Source of the DNA: Truepera sp.
GTDB taxonomy: Bacteria > Deinococcota > Deinococci > Deinococcales > Trueperaceae
Assembly: GCA_018333895.1 (NCBI GenBank)
Contig: JAGXSJ010000087.1
Coordinates: forward strand, 1-34,569
Reading direction: 5' to 3'
DNA: 34,569 nucleotides
Every line of letters starts with the position of its first letter. The stretch's first letter is position 1. Both the position numbers and the translations under genes were made by a program. This document shows, piece by piece, positions 23,654 through 32,723 of the stretch. The notes beneath the pieces are model-generated. The model saw nothing but the letters and a program-made list of their open reading frames with translations, ran no database searches and had not been told where the DNA came from.

Positions 23654-24992
23654 GGGCAGCCTCCAGCGGGCGGGCTCGAGCCCGTATCTCGCGCAAGGCC
23701 GTTACTAAGGCCGCGATGTCCTGGTCGGAGGTAAGCTCACTAGCACTAAGCAGCACAGCATTGCCCAGCCCGTATTCCGGCGGCACCGGCACCCCGGCGT
23801 GGATGTCGCGCTCGGCCAGCAGTCGGCGGAACACGGTGGCATTAAGCGGCACCGGCAGCGCAAACTCGTTGAAAAACGGCTTGTCGGTCAGGGCAGCCAG
23901 GCCCGCCGTGCGCAAGGCGTCAGCCAACTGATGGGCCCGCGCCACGCTGGCCGTGGCCAGTTCGCGCAACCCCGCGGGCCCCAAGGCGGCCAGGTTCACA
24001 GCAGCCATCAGCGCCGTGAGCTGATGGTTCGAGCAGATATTCGACTTGGCCTTGCTGCGGCGGATGTGCTGCTCACGGGCTTGCAACGTCAATACGAAGG
24101 CCCGCTGGCCATCAACGTCCTGGGTCTGCCCTACCAGGCGACCGGGGAGCTGGCGTATTAAGGCCTCCGTGACCACCATGAAGCCGAAGCTCGGCCCGCC
24201 TAGGTTGAGCGGGTTGCCGATGGTCTGGCCGTCACCCACGGCGATATCGGCGCCAACTTCACCAGGTGACTTGAGCAGCGCTAGGCTGAGCGGCTCGACC
24301 GCGGCGACAAATAGTGCACCCGCCGCGTGGGCGGTCTCGGCCAGAGCCGCTATCGGCTCCAAGTAGCCCAGGTAGTTGGGGTTCTGAACGATGAGGCAAG
24401 CCACGTCCTGCCCCACTGCCGTCACCGGCGTGGTTAGCTCGGCTAGGGTGACGGTAGCGATCTCGGCCTCTATGGCGTGTAGGTAGGTGGCCAAAACCTC
24501 GCGTGACTCCGGGTGAACCCCCCGGCTTACTAGCACCTTACGGCGGCCGGTCTGGCGCAGGGCCAAGAGTGCCGCCTCCGCTACCGCCGAAGCGCCGTCG
24601 TACATGCTGGCGTTGGAGACCGGCAAGCCGGTGAGTTCCGCCATCATGGTCTGATACTCGAAGGTGGCTTGCAACACCCCTTGCGCCACTTCGGGCTGAT
24701 AGGGGGTATAGGCGGTGACGAACTCGCTCTGCATAGCCAAGTGCGCCGTCACGGCAGGGATGAAGTGGCGCTGCGCCCCGCCGCCCAGGAAGTTCGGACC
24801 TTCAGCGCAATTCTTGGCCGCCAAGGCCCGCAGGTGCGCCAACAAAGCGACCTCATCAAGGCCCGCCGGTAGGTCGATTGGGGGCGACCTGAGCGCCTCC
24901 GGCAGATCGGCAAAGAGCGCCGCTAGCGAGTCCACGCCGATGACCTTAAGCGCCCTGGCGATATCCTTGTCGGTGTGGGGGGTGTAGTCCAT
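23646..24992 (-). CDS. gcvPA: Glycine dehydrogenase (decarboxylating) subunit 1
   Basis: This 448-residue protein is the N-terminal-half subunit of the P protein. It shows FLGGGAQRHFIPAV, FVTAYTPYQPEVAQG, NASMYDGASAVAEAALLA and GQTIGNPLNLGGPSFG, all typical. It has lost the phosphate-binding lysine, as expected for this half, and pairs with GcvPB. The last base of gcvH's stop coincides with its ATG region, so translation is coupled on both sides. Confidence 0.96.
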   Translation of the reverse strand: MDYTPHTDKDIARALKVIGVDSLAALFADLPEALRSPPIDLPAGLDEVALLAHLRALAAKNCAEGPNFLGGGAQRHFIPAVTAHLAMQSEFVTAYTPYQPEVAQGVLQATFEYQTMMAELTGLPVSNASMYDGASAVAEAALLALRQTGRRKVLVSRGVHPESREVLATYLHAIEAEIATVTLAELTTPVTAVGQDVACLIVQNPNYLGYLEPIAALAETAHAAGALFVAAVEPLSLALLKSPGEVGADIAVGDGQTIGNPLNLGGPSFGFMVVTEALIRQLPGRLVGQTQDVDGQRAFVLTLQAREQHIRRSKAKSNICSNHQLTALMAAVNLAALGPAGLRELATASVARAHQLADALRTAGLAALTDKPFFNEFALPVPLNATVFRRLLAERDIHAGVPVPPEYGLGNAVLLSASELTSDQDIAALVTALREIRARARPLEAAHD

Positions 24993-25375
24993 CAGCTCTC
25001 CGTAGCCACCTGCCGGTAGCTCTCAGCGTCGAGCAGGTGGGCTAGCTCAGCGGGATTGCTCAGGTGGATCTTCAAGAGCCAGCCCTCGCCGTAAGGCGCA
25101 CTGTTGATCGCCTCGGGGGCGTCGAGCAGCGCCTGGTTGACCGCAGTGATCTCGCCCGAGACCGGGGCGTAGATATCCGAAGCGGTCTTGACCGATTCGA
25201 CCACGGCCACCGACTCGCCCGCCTTGACGCGGCGACCGACCTGCGGCAGTTCAACAAACACCACGTCGCCGAGCTGATCCTGAGCGAAGTCGCTGATACC
25301 TACGGTTACCACTTCGCCTTCCAGGCGGGCCCATTCATGGCTGGCGGCATATTTAAGATCGGTAGGGATGTTCAT
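24992..25375 (-). CDS. gcvH: Glycine cleavage system H protein
   Basis: This 127-residue lipoyl carrier shuttles the aminomethyl group between P, T and L proteins. The lipoylated lysine is in [50 protein letters not shown] is the usual N-terminal domain. Two ATGs stand side by side (25378 and 25375); the second is taken because GGAG is then five bases away rather than two. It lies 15 bases after gcvT. Confidence 0.96.
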   Translation of the reverse strand: MNIPTDLKYAASHEWARLEGEVVTVGISDFAQDQLGDVVFVELPQVGRRVKAGESVAVVESVKTASDIYAPVSGEITAVNQALLDAPEAINSAPYGEGWLLKIHLSNPAELAHLLDAESYRQVATES

Positions 25376-25390
25376 CATCGCTCCTTTAGC

Positions 25391-26458
25391 TTAAGAGACT
25401 GAGGGGTGGTAAAAGGGGGGTTTGACAACAGTTGCTGGGAGCTGTTGACCTCGCACCTCGACCGTCAGCAGGGTGCCCTGCTCGCTCAAAGGCGCTTCTA
25501 ACCAGGCCATGGCGATGCTCTCACGGGTGAGCGGCGAAATGGTTCCCGAGGTGACCCAGCCCACCACGCGATCCCCCTTAGTGACGTGATAGCCTTGCCG
25601 GGCAATCCCGCGCTGCAAAAGCTTAAGGCCGACCAGCCAGTGGCGGCAGGGCGCGTCCCACATCGCCGCGCGACCGTAGAACTCCTTATCCTTGACCACC
25701 CAGGCGTAGTCGCTACAGAGGGGATTGGTATCGGCGGCAAACTCATGGCCAAAGAGCGGAAACCCTGCTTCAAGCCGAAGCGTGTCGCGCGCACCCAAGC
25801 CGCACGGCACCGCACCTGCGGCTATCAGGGCCTTGAAGATCGCCACGGAGTCATTAGGGCGGGCAAAAATCTCAAACCCCTCCTCGCCGGTATAGCCGGT
25901 GCGGGCCAGAGTTACCGGGTACTCGCCAAGGCGTGCTGGCAAGGTGCGGTTCTTCTTGACCGCTAGCAGATCGCCCTCGACCAGGCGGCTTAAGAGCAAG
26001 AGCGAGGTCGGCCCCTGCACTGCGATCAGCACCCAGGCCATCGACTCGTCAACAAGCTCTAACTCGTAAGGGGCGGCCAGCACCTGCAGGTGCGCCCATA
26101 CCGCTGTACTATTGGCGGCGTTGCAGACCACCAGGTAGTCAGCCTCAGCCTGCCGGTAGATATAAAGGTCATCGATTAGGCCGCCGCGATCGTTGGGCAG
26201 CATCGAGTACTGCCCTGCGCCGACCTTGAGCTTGGCCGGGTCGTTAAGGGTGGCGTAGCTAAGAAACTCGGTCGCCTGAAGGCCGCGCACACAGATCTTA
26301 CCCATGTGACTGACATCGAACAGACCACAGGCCTCACGCACCGCCAGGTGCTCCTGATTGATACCGGTGGGGTACTGGAGGGGCATCTCCCAGCCAGCAA
26401 ACTCCACCATGCGCGCTCCAAGCGCCAAGTGTACTTGGTACAGCGGGGTCCGCTTCAT
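25391..26458 (-). CDS. gcvT: Aminomethyltransferase (glycine cleavage T protein)
   Basis: This 355-residue folate enzyme releases ammonia and forms methylenetetrahydrofolate. Signatures are MVEFAGWEMPLQY, CGLFDVSHMGKI, YSMLPNDRGGLIDDLYIY, TGYTGEEGFEIF, LGARDTLRLEAGFPLFGHE and the C-terminal barrel. A longer frame begins at 26488, but ATG 26458 gives MKRTPLYQVH, the normal start, and TATCGT lies seven bases before it. It is the first gene of the gcv operon. I looked for a glycine riboswitch upstream and saw none; with a leaderless start there would be no room for one. Confidence 0.95.
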   Translation of the reverse strand: MKRTPLYQVHLALGARMVEFAGWEMPLQYPTGINQEHLAVREACGLFDVSHMGKICVRGLQATEFLSYATLNDPAKLKVGAGQYSMLPNDRGGLIDDLYIYRQAEADYLVVCNAANSTAVWAHLQVLAAPYELELVDESMAWVLIAVQGPTSLLLLSRLVEGDLLAVKKNRTLPARLGEYPVTLARTGYTGEEGFEIFARPNDSVAIFKALIAAGAVPCGLGARDTLRLEAGFPLFGHEFAADTNPLCSDYAWVVKDKEFYGRAAMWDAPCRHWLVGLKLLQRGIARQGYHVTKGDRVVGWVTSGTISPLTRESIAMAWLEAPLSEQGTLLTVEVRGQQLPATVVKPPFYHPSVS

Positions 26459-26465
26459 AATCAGC

Positions 26466-26471
26466 ACGATA
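26466..26471 (-). promoter_or_regulatory. -10 element of the gcv operon (leaderless type)
   Basis: TATCGT on the minus strand, seven bases before ATG 26458. The match to consensus is moderate. Confidence 0.4.
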
Positions 26472-26614
26472 ACACGCCCCTCTCGCACATTGACATGGCA
26501 AAGTAGCCAATCCCTATCCGGGTCGCCCCTTCACCAGACATGGACTTAAAGCCCCAGCTCTAGCCGTGAGCAGTGTCAATCTATCCGATATACCAGCAGG
26601 TTGAGTATAACCCT

Positions 26615-26643
26615 TTGCAGCCCCTTCCGATAAGTATTATACT
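26615..26643 (+). promoter_or_regulatory. Promoter of the 2-oxoacid:ferredoxin oxidoreductase operon
   Basis: TTGCAG (26615-26620) and TATACT (26638-26643) are 17 bases apart, the best -35/-10 pair in the window. Transcription would start near 26650 and give a leader of about 30 bases with a GAGGAGG ribosome binding site before ATG 26682. Confidence 0.7.
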
Positions 26644-26681
26644 GAAGCTGGTGAGGCTGGCGAACGGCGAGGAGGAAATGA

Positions 26682-27581
26682 ATGAGTCTCGATTACGTCA
26701 AGTTTACCCCTGGGTTTGAGAAATTCATGCCCAAAGAGTACCGCGATCTGGTTGAGCACGGGCCTTTCGGGAAAAAGGTCGGGGTTCCCCAAATGGGGAC
26801 CTTCAAGGAGCTGCTGGAAGAGCACCCGATGTGCGCCGGCTGTGCCATGACGCTCTTCATCAGGCTGGCGGTTATAGCCTTCCCCAACCCCGAAGATACT
26901 ATTACCGTAGGGACGGCCGGTTGCGGACGCCTAGCCCTCTCGCAAGCCGCCATCCCCTTTGTCTACGGCAATTACGGCGATACCAACGGGGTAGCAAGCG
27001 GACTCTCCCGAGGGCTTCGCTTGCGGTTTGGCGATAGACCCAAGGATGTAGTGGTGATGGCCGGCGACGGAGGCCTGGCCGACATCGGATTTTCCCAGGT
27101 GCTCCACTCCTGGCTCCGTAAGGAGCGGTTTACCACCATTATGCTGGACAATGAGATCTATGGCAATACCGGAGGTCAGGAGAGCGGCATGACTAACCGC
27201 GGAGTGGTACTCAAGATGGCGCCGTTGGGAAAGAAGTTCGACAAAACCAATATGGTTGAAATGGCCAAGGTCGCTGGCTGCGCTTATGTCGCTAGGGTGG
27301 TGCCGAGCAAGCCGAGCAGGGTTGCCAGTACCATCAAGAAGGCCGTGCTGATCGCCCGCGAAGTCGGACCGACCTATATCCAAGCCTACACTTCGTGTAA
27401 CATTGAGTACGGGATTGCTACCGACAAGGTCTTGGAGGATGCCAAGAACGTCGAGGACGAGCGCTACCAGTTCTCGGAGTACATCACCGAAGAGGCCAAG
27501 CAATACCTGGCGCAACAGCACGAATACAAGGAGTATCAGGTTAAGCCATCGGTAAATAAGCCGCTGGAAGTCGGTGCTTAA
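26682..27581 (+). CDS. porB: Pyruvate/2-oxoacid:ferredoxin oxidoreductase beta subunit (TPP-binding)
   Basis: This 299-residue protein binds thiamine diphosphate and a 4Fe-4S cluster. Cluster cysteines are in HPMCAGCAMTLF, GTAGCGRL and YTSCNIEYG. The TPP motif is VMAGDGGLADIGFSQ through MLDNEIYGNTGGQESG. The enzyme oxidises pyruvate (or a related acid) with CoA and reduces ferredoxin, or works in reverse. It is the first of five closely spaced genes, with a good promoter and ribosome binding site. Substrate choice cannot be settled; pyruvate is most likely from sequence feel. Confidence 0.9.
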   Translation: MSLDYVKFTPGFEKFMPKEYRDLVEHGPFGKKVGVPQMGTFKELLEEHPMCAGCAMTLFIRLAVIAFPNPEDTITVGTAGCGRLALSQAAIPFVYGNYGDTNGVASGLSRGLRLRFGDRPKDVVVMAGDGGLADIGFSQVLHSWLRKERFTTIMLDNEIYGNTGGQESGMTNRGVVLKMAPLGKKFDKTNMVEMAKVAGCAYVARVVPSKPSRVASTIKKAVLIAREVGPTYIQAYTSCNIEYGIATDKVLEDAKNVEDERYQFSEYITEEAKQYLAQQHEYKEYQVKPSVNKPLEVGA

Positions 27582-27601
27582 CAAGCACAAGGAGGTTTGT
27601 C

Positions 27602-28321
27602 ATAGCTAAGCGGTTCAATATCAGAATGGCGGGTGTGGGCGGGCAGGGCGTGGTCACCGCCTCGCACATTTTGAGTACGGCAGTCATTAACGCCGGCGGC
27701 GAGAGCACCATCGTCCCCTTTTATGGCTCAGAGAAACGCATGGCCCCGGTAGAGAGCTATGTGCGGGTCTCGGACGAGCCGATTTACGAGGTTGGGGAGA
27801 TTACCTTCCCTCACATCATCATCATCTTCCATCCGCAAGTTATAACGCACGGCAAGTCCTACACCATGCCGTTCTACTTCGGCCTAAAAGAGGATGGGGT
27901 GGCGCTAATCAATCACGAAGGGCCGATGAAGCTATCAAGAGATTATGCCCGCGAACTAGCGGAGCGCCGCGCGAAGCTTTTCTATCTGCCGGCCACAAGA
28001 ATATCGTTGGAAGTCTCGGGGATGGACTTAGCCACCAATATGGCCTTGATGGGAGCGATTGGCTGCATCACCGGCTTGACCAATCTGGACGCTTTGAGCC
28101 AGGCAGTGCAGGATAGGTTCCTGGGCAAAGGTTTCGTGGTCTCTGGTGGAACGGCGGCACTGGACAGCGTGGTGGAGAGGAAATTTAAAAAGAAGCAGGA
28201 ACTGATCGATAAAAATATCGCGGTGATAGAGGCTGCTTGGAAGTTCGCAGCCGATCACGGCTGGGGTGAAATCTCTAAGTCAGCCAATCCAGTCGAGGCT
28301 GTCGCCATGATTAAGACCTGA
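27602..28321 (+). CDS. porG: Pyruvate/2-oxoacid:ferredoxin oxidoreductase gamma subunit, probable AUA start
   Basis: This protein of about 239 residues has the gamma fold: RFNIRMAGVGGQGVVTASHIL at the N-terminus, then TIVPFYGSEKRMAP and a C-terminal half with NMALMGAIGCITG. An AAGGAGG site (27589-27595) lies six bases before ATA 27602, which opens the frame (x)AKRFNIRMAG, the usual start of the family. No ATG, GTG or TTG is available there. The first ATG in frame, 27626, would cut off the first beta strand just before the glycine loop and has no ribosome binding site. So the start is probably AUA, or ATG mutated or misread. It is second in the por operon, 20 bases after porB. Confidence 0.85.
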   Translation: MAKRFNIRMAGVGGQGVVTASHILSTAVINAGGESTIVPFYGSEKRMAPVESYVRVSDEPIYEVGEITFPHIIIIFHPQVITHGKSYTMPFYFGLKEDGVALINHEGPMKLSRDYARELAERRAKLFYLPATRISLEVSGMDLATNMALMGAIGCITGLTNLDALSQAVQDRFLGKGFVVSGGTAALDSVVERKFKKKQELIDKNIAVIEAAWKFAADHGWGEISKSANPVEAVAMIKT

Positions 28322-28341
28322 TTTTTGAAAAAGAGGAGTCT

Positions 28342-28653
28342 ATGTACCTGGTAGCCGACATAAACGTCGAAATTTGTGCGCAAACCGGTTGTAAGCTCTG
28401 TATGCAGTTTTGCCCCGAGCCGAATACCATCCTCTATAACGATCGGTTGGGTAAGTACGGAGCGGCCTATGTGGTGGTAGATCGCTGCAAAGGTTGCGGC
28501 CAGTGTACTTGGGTCTGTGACAATATGTCCAAAAACCATGCTATTAAAATGGTGATGATCGATCAACTGTCCGTGACTGCGCTCACCGAAAACGTGCTGT
28601 ACGGTGAGAGGTCCACTACCGTCTTGCCCACTCCAACAACTCCAACGACATAA
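28342..28653 (+). CDS. porD: Pyruvate/2-oxoacid:ferredoxin oxidoreductase delta subunit (ferredoxin-like)
   Basis: This 103-residue protein has two 4Fe-4S motifs, CKLCMQFCPEPNTI and CKGCGQCTWVCD, and a Thr/Pro-rich tail (STTVLPTPTTPTT). The delta subunit passes electrons from the TPP centre to ferredoxin. GAGGAG precedes ATG 28342. It is third in the operon. Confidence 0.88.
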   Translation: MYLVADINVEICAQTGCKLCMQFCPEPNTILYNDRLGKYGAAYVVVDRCKGCGQCTWVCDNMSKNHAIKMVMIDQLSVTALTENVLYGERSTTVLPTPTTPTT

Positions 28654-28671
28654 GCGCGAGCAGACAGAGGC

Positions 28672-29433
28672 ATGCCGATGATAGAGCAGACGCGAGAAAA
28701 GATTATCGTCCCCGGACCGGCGGGATACCATCCACCGTCCGCGGCGCAGCTGGGTGTTACCTTGCCTGAACCAGGCCAGGGCTTGTGGTACGGACACCAT
28801 GAGGATGAAGAAGTGGTGATGCGAGAAATTGCTTACCAGATGCTGACCAGGCCTAATGCCACCATTTTCCCTGGTCCTCTGGCGCTCTGGGCCTGGAACC
28901 AACACGCAGTAGACAGGGCCAGAGCGGTTCTGGAGATCGCAGCACAGATTCCTAACGTAATGATTATCCCCATGCCCGACTACCGCCCGAAGTACCCCAA
29001 GATCGATCCCGAGGAGGTAATTAATCCCAACCATCCAAACCTGACGATTTGGGGCAACAGGATTGAAGCCTGCATCTTCGTGGGTGTGCATTGCCACTAT
29101 GCCAATCTCACGCTGAAGATGATTCGGGCCGGGACTAGCTGTTGCACTATCGCGCTGTGCGCCGAACAGGGGCATGAAGACGCCATGCTAAGCATCCGCG
29201 ATGCCAACGCGACCAAACTGCTTCGGTTGGCTCAGGTCGTGAAGCGGGTACGCGAAGAGATGGGCCTAGAGTTACCTGAAAACGGCGAGAACGTCCGCTT
29301 TACCGGTACTCAGTCCAGGATACACGGCGGCAAGACTCACACCAATCCCCTCGAGTTCATGTCGCTTTCAGCCGATCTGGCCGGGGCTGCGGCTTACGGA
29401 CACCGGCCGGAAGGTATGGAGAGCGAATCCTAG
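28672..29433 (+). CDS. porE: Fifth-subunit (PorE/ForE-like) protein of the ferredoxin oxidoreductase
   Basis: This 253-residue protein lies in the middle of the operon and has no TPP or Fe-S motif. Its core (about 60-200) alternates strands and helices: RPNATIFPGPLALWAW, NVMIIPMPDYRPKYP, EACIFVGVHCHYANLTL, AGTSCCTIALCAEQGHED and SIRDANATKLLRLA. This fits the DHS-like NAD/FAD-binding fold of CO dehydrogenase/acetyl-CoA synthase epsilon-type proteins, under which the fifth subunit of Aquificales five-subunit pyruvate oxidoreductases is sometimes annotated. The role of that subunit is not well established. The link rests on memory of the family and on position; gene symbol is by analogy. Confidence 0.65.
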   Translation: MPMIEQTREKIIVPGPAGYHPPSAAQLGVTLPEPGQGLWYGHHEDEEVVMREIAYQMLTRPNATIFPGPLALWAWNQHAVDRARAVLEIAAQIPNVMIIPMPDYRPKYPKIDPEEVINPNHPNLTIWGNRIEACIFVGVHCHYANLTLKMIRAGTSCCTIALCAEQGHEDAMLSIRDANATKLLRLAQVVKRVREEMGLELPENGENVRFTGTQSRIHGGKTHTNPLEFMSLSADLAGAAAYGHRPEGMESES

Positions 29434-29444
29434 AGGCTATGTAT

Positions 29445-30782
29445 ATGAAATCTCCGCAATCCGAAGTCAAAACCAGCGGCCCCAGCGTTGGCGAAACAGC
29501 TCCACACTCCCCCGAAGACGCCAAAGACCCTCACGCTGAAGCCAAGAAGCAGCGCGTAGTCACACCGGAATACCTGTTTTTAGAAGCGCCGCGAACTCGC
29601 GAATTCATCACCGGCAGCGAAGCCGCCAAGGAGGCGGTGCGCCGTTCGAATGTGGATTTTTCGGTGGCCTACCCCATCTCGCCGCAAAGTGAGACCATGC
29701 AGCTAGTCGGTGTGCTGTACGGTGAGGGCTACGTCAAGGAATACTATCGCGGCGAGGAGGAGTACGGCGTAATGTCGGCTATCGCTGGCGCCTCTCGAGC
29801 CGGGGTGCGCTGCTTTACCGCCACCGCCGGACCCGGCACCTTGCGTAGCATCGAGGCTATCGCCTCGTGGCCCGGCCATCGGCTGCCAGCCGTAATTTTG
29901 TTTACCTGCCGGGTGGTCAACGCCCCACTGGCGATTCAGCCAGACAACATCGAAATTAGCTATCTCTTGAACTGCGGGATGATTCTCTTCCACGCCGAAA
30001 ATCAGCAGGATATGTTCGATTTTCTTATGAAGAGCTTCATCATCAGCGAGATGAACGACGTTACCCTACCGGTCGGCGTGGCCTGTGATGGCTTCTTTGT
30101 GACTCATGCCCGTGGCAATGTAGCGATGCCGGATCGGAGCCTCAAGCTTCCACCGCGCGATGCCTGGGGTGGTGCGGTTCCGGTACTAGACGCAGAGAAC
30201 CCGCCAGCTCGGCTCTCCCGCGATGCGCCGGTACAGAAGTCCAACTTTATGGCTTATAACATTCATGCTGTCTGGCAGCAGGAGGTTTGGGCAGCGGTAG
30301 AACGCTCGCGCAAATACATCCACAGGTACTTAGATGGGCTGTGTGTGGCCGAAAACACTGAGGCGGCGGACGTCATCCTGATTGCGTCTGGCAGTGCCGT
30401 GGCCCAGTCCCGCGAGGCGATCAGGCTGTGCCATGAGAAGGGTATAAAAGTCGGCCTAATCAAGATCCGCTCACTGCGCCCCTTCCCCATCAACGAACTT
30501 CGGCAGCTTTGCGCTAATGCCAAGCTGATCGTGATTCCGGAGTTCAACTACTTAGGCTGGCTGGCCAAGGAGGTCGCGGCGGCGATTTACGGGCACTCCA
30601 AAGCCAAAATTATCGCCGGACCCCACGTCTACGGCGGTCAGTCCATGCCAGTGGAATTGATTGTGGATGAGGTCGAGTCGGCACTGACTGGCAAGCGATC
30701 CACCAATGTGCCGCTGTCTCAGATCATGGGCGGAGACGAAACCGACCCCGCTGCCCTGGACCACTTTTTGCGCAACATCTGA
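29445..30782 (+). CDS. porA: Pyruvate/2-oxoacid:ferredoxin oxidoreductase alpha subunit
   Basis: This 445-residue protein has the alpha layout: EFITGSEAAKEAVRRSNVDFSVAYPISPQSETMQ, EEYGVMSAIAGASRAGVRCFTATAGPGTL and IEAIASWPGHRLPAVI in the pyrimidine-binding domain, then VILIASGSAVAQSREAIRLCHEKGIKVGLIKIRSLRPFP in the third domain. A charged tail of about 40 residues precedes the core and is extra. ATG 29445 is taken over 29439 because GAGG is then eight bases away. It is the last gene of the operon and is followed by a hairpin at 30809. Confidence 0.9.
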   Translation: MKSPQSEVKTSGPSVGETAPHSPEDAKDPHAEAKKQRVVTPEYLFLEAPRTREFITGSEAAKEAVRRSNVDFSVAYPISPQSETMQLVGVLYGEGYVKEYYRGEEEYGVMSAIAGASRAGVRCFTATAGPGTLRSIEAIASWPGHRLPAVILFTCRVVNAPLAIQPDNIEISYLLNCGMILFHAENQQDMFDFLMKSFIISEMNDVTLPVGVACDGFFVTHARGNVAMPDRSLKLPPRDAWGGAVPVLDAENPPARLSRDAPVQKSNFMAYNIHAVWQQEVWAAVERSRKYIHRYLDGLCVAENTEAADVILIASGSAVAQSREAIRLCHEKGIKVGLIKIRSLRPFPINELRQLCANAKLIVIPEFNYLGWLAKEVAAAIYGHSKAKIIAGPHVYGGQSMPVELIVDEVESALTGKRSTNVPLSQIMGGDETDPAALDHFLRNI

Positions 30783-30808
30783 TCATAGCACCTGCTCAGC
30801 AGCTCTTT

Positions 30809-30839
30809 AGCTATTAGCCCTAGCTAAAGGCTAATAGCT
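30809..30839 (+). terminator. Hairpin after the oxidoreductase operon
   Basis: AGCTATTAGCC and GGCTAATAGCT form eleven perfect pairs around a nine-base loop, 27 bases after the porA stop. No T-tract follows, so this may be a processing or rho-linked element rather than a true intrinsic terminator. Confidence 0.5.
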
Positions 30840-30934
30840 TACACCACAACTCATAAGGATCAACTCGGTTTGGGAGGCTCGATCGCCAACTTTTCCGCAG
30901 GGGCGTGCCTCGGCCATGTTACGCTGAAGTCGCC

Positions 30935-31570
30935 ATGGTAGACACTAATCTGACGGTGATAGACCATCCGCTGATCCAGCACAAGCTTGCTATTTTGCGC
31001 GACAAAAACACCAACGTGCGTGATTTTCGGGCGCTCTGCACCGAGATCAGCATGTTGATGGCCTTCGAAGCCATGCGGAACCTACCCCTTGAGGAGGTGA
31101 TGGTCGAAACACCCTTGGCGCTAGCCAAAGCCCGGCGGCTGGCAGGTAAAAAGTTGGCCCTGGTAGCCATCTTACGGGCCGGGTTGATCATGGTGGACGG
31201 GATTCTCAATTTGGTACCCACAGCGCGGGTCGGCCATATCGGTCTTTATCGCGACCCGAAGACGCTAAAACCGGTGCAGTACTACAGCAAGCTACCTGCT
31301 GACATAGCCGAGCGGGACGTGTTCGTGCTCGACCCGATGCTGGCTACCGGCGGGAGCGCCGCAGCGGCCATCCGCCTGCTTAAAGAGCAGGGGGCCAAAA
31401 GCATCCGGTTGCTGTGCATCATCGGGGCACCGGAGGGAAAAGCGGTAGTCCACCGCGAGCACCCTGAAGTAGAGATCTTGCTGGCGGCCCAAGACGAGCG
31501 CCTAAACGAGCACGGCTATATCATGCCGGGTCTGGGTGATGCCGGCGACCGCATCTATGGCACGCGCTAG
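30935..31570 (+). CDS. upp: Uracil phosphoribosyltransferase
   Basis: This 211-residue salvage enzyme makes UMP from uracil and PRPP. It has [19 protein letters not shown] at the start, [30 protein letters not shown], the PRPP loop [16 protein letters not shown] and the uracil site [16 protein letters not shown]. An upstream in-frame GTG/ATG (30905) is rejected on family length. TACGCT lies nine bases before ATG 30935, so the leader is absent or very short. Confidence 0.96.
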   Translation: MVDTNLTVIDHPLIQHKLAILRDKNTNVRDFRALCTEISMLMAFEAMRNLPLEEVMVETPLALAKARRLAGKKLALVAILRAGLIMVDGILNLVPTARVGHIGLYRDPKTLKPVQYYSKLPADIAERDVFVLDPMLATGGSAAAAIRLLKEQGAKSIRLLCIIGAPEGKAVVHREHPEVEILLAAQDERLNEHGYIMPGLGDAGDRIYGTR

Positions 31571-31599
31571 GGTTCTCATGCCCAGAACATTTCTCGGCG

Positions 31600-31605
31600 T
31601 AAAAT
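31600..31605 (+). promoter_or_regulatory. -10 element of the wecA-like gene (leaderless type)
   Basis: TAAAAT followed by five bases and GTG 31611. The short gap is at the edge of the pattern seen elsewhere. Confidence 0.35.
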
Positions 31606-31610
31606 AGGTC

Positions 31611-32723
31611 GTGCGCGAGTATCTTTTCTCTTATCTGCCGATCGCTGCTGGCGCGTTCTGTGTAGCGCTTATCGGGGTAGCGCTGTTTGTACCGCAACTT
31701 CGGCGCTTTGCGCTGCGCATCGGGGCGGTGCAAGACGGAGGAAAACCACACGGCAGGGGCCTGCGCATGCACAGCGGCAAGGTGCCTAATATCGGCGGTA
31801 TCGCTATCTTTGCCGGTTTCATCGTGGCGCTGCTGGTCGGCTCAGTGGTTGACAGCCTGTCCGGCCGCCACCTGCTCGAGCCTTATCGGGTGCAACTGCT
31901 GGCGATCGTGCTCGGCGCGGCGCTGATGACGCTGGTAGGGTTTATCGACGACCTCTGGGAGGTACCGCCCGCCATGCGCCTGGGGACGCAGTTCGTAGCA
32001 GCCGGGATTTTGGTCGTCAACGGTGTAAAGATCGACTTCATCACCAACTTTCTGGGCGATACTCCCTATATCTTTTTTGGCGAACCGCTGGCGATAGCGG
32101 TAACGATCTTATGGGTGGTGGGCTTTACCAACGCCTTTAACTTCATCGACGGGTTGGATGGCCTCTCTTCCGGCATCGCTACCATCGCCAGTTTTAGCCT
32201 TCTGGCGGTGGCCTTACAGCTTGATGACCGGGGGGCAGCGGTGCTGCTGCTCGCCGCGCTAGCCGGGGCAGCACTAGGCTTCTTGCGCCATAACTTCAAC
32301 CCCGCCACCATTTATATGGGCGATTCGGGGGCCTACCTGCTCGGCTATACCCTGGCGGCGGTCAGCGTCTTGGGGGCGCTCAAGGTCACTGCGGCGGTAA
32401 CAGTGGCGGCGCCGATTCTGATCCTGGCTCTGCCGGTGGTAAATATCACCCAGGTCACGCTGCGGCGCCTCTGGCGCGGCGCTAGCCCGGCGCTAGCCGC
32501 CAACGATCACCTGCACGACATGATTCGCGAGCGCAGCGGCTCTAAGCGCCTAACAGTCGTGATCTTGTGGTTAGTAACATTGCTACTCGGAGTAATGGGC
32601 ATGATGATCTCACGCACGCCCCCGGAGCTGATGTACCTGACTATTGCGGCTACTGTGCTGCTGATTGCGGCAGTGAGCCTGATGCGCCTGCGCGACGCAG
32701 CCCGCGAGAGCGCCGCCGCTTGA
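31611..32723 (+). CDS. Undecaprenyl-phosphate N-acetylglucosaminyl 1-phosphate transferase-like (WecA/MraY family)
   Basis: This 370-residue membrane enzyme moves a sugar phosphate from a UDP-sugar to the lipid carrier. It has about ten helices. Family sites are [44 protein letters not shown] and [15 protein letters not shown]. Near the end [16 protein letters not shown] replaces the DRGHIHH-type loop of WecA. The start is GTG 31611. Its stop overlaps the start of the epimerase gene (TTGA), so the two are coupled and probably begin a polysaccharide or teichoic-like polymer. Confidence 0.9.
   Translation: MREYLFSYLPIAAGAFCVALIGVALFVPQLRRFALRIGAVQDGGKPHGRGLRMHSGKVPNIGGIAIFAGFIVALLVGSVVDSLSGRHLLEPYRVQLLAIVLGAALMTLVGFIDDLWEVPPAMRLGTQFVAAGILVVNGVKIDFITNFLGDTPYIFFGEPLAIAVTILWVVGFTNAFNFIDGLDGLSSGIATIASFSLLAVALQLDDRGAAVLLLAALAGAALGFLRHNFNPATIYMGDSGAYLLGYTLAAVSVLGALKVTAAVTVAAPILILALPVVNITQVTLRRLWRGASPALAANDHLHDMIRERSGSKRLTVVILWLVTLLLGVMGMMISRTPPELMYLTIAATVLLIAAVSLMRLRDAARESAAA

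Noticed and set aside
26459-26681. Possible glycine riboswitch upstream of gcvT
   Set aside because: No matching conserved core was seen on the minus strand, and the promoter position leaves no leader.
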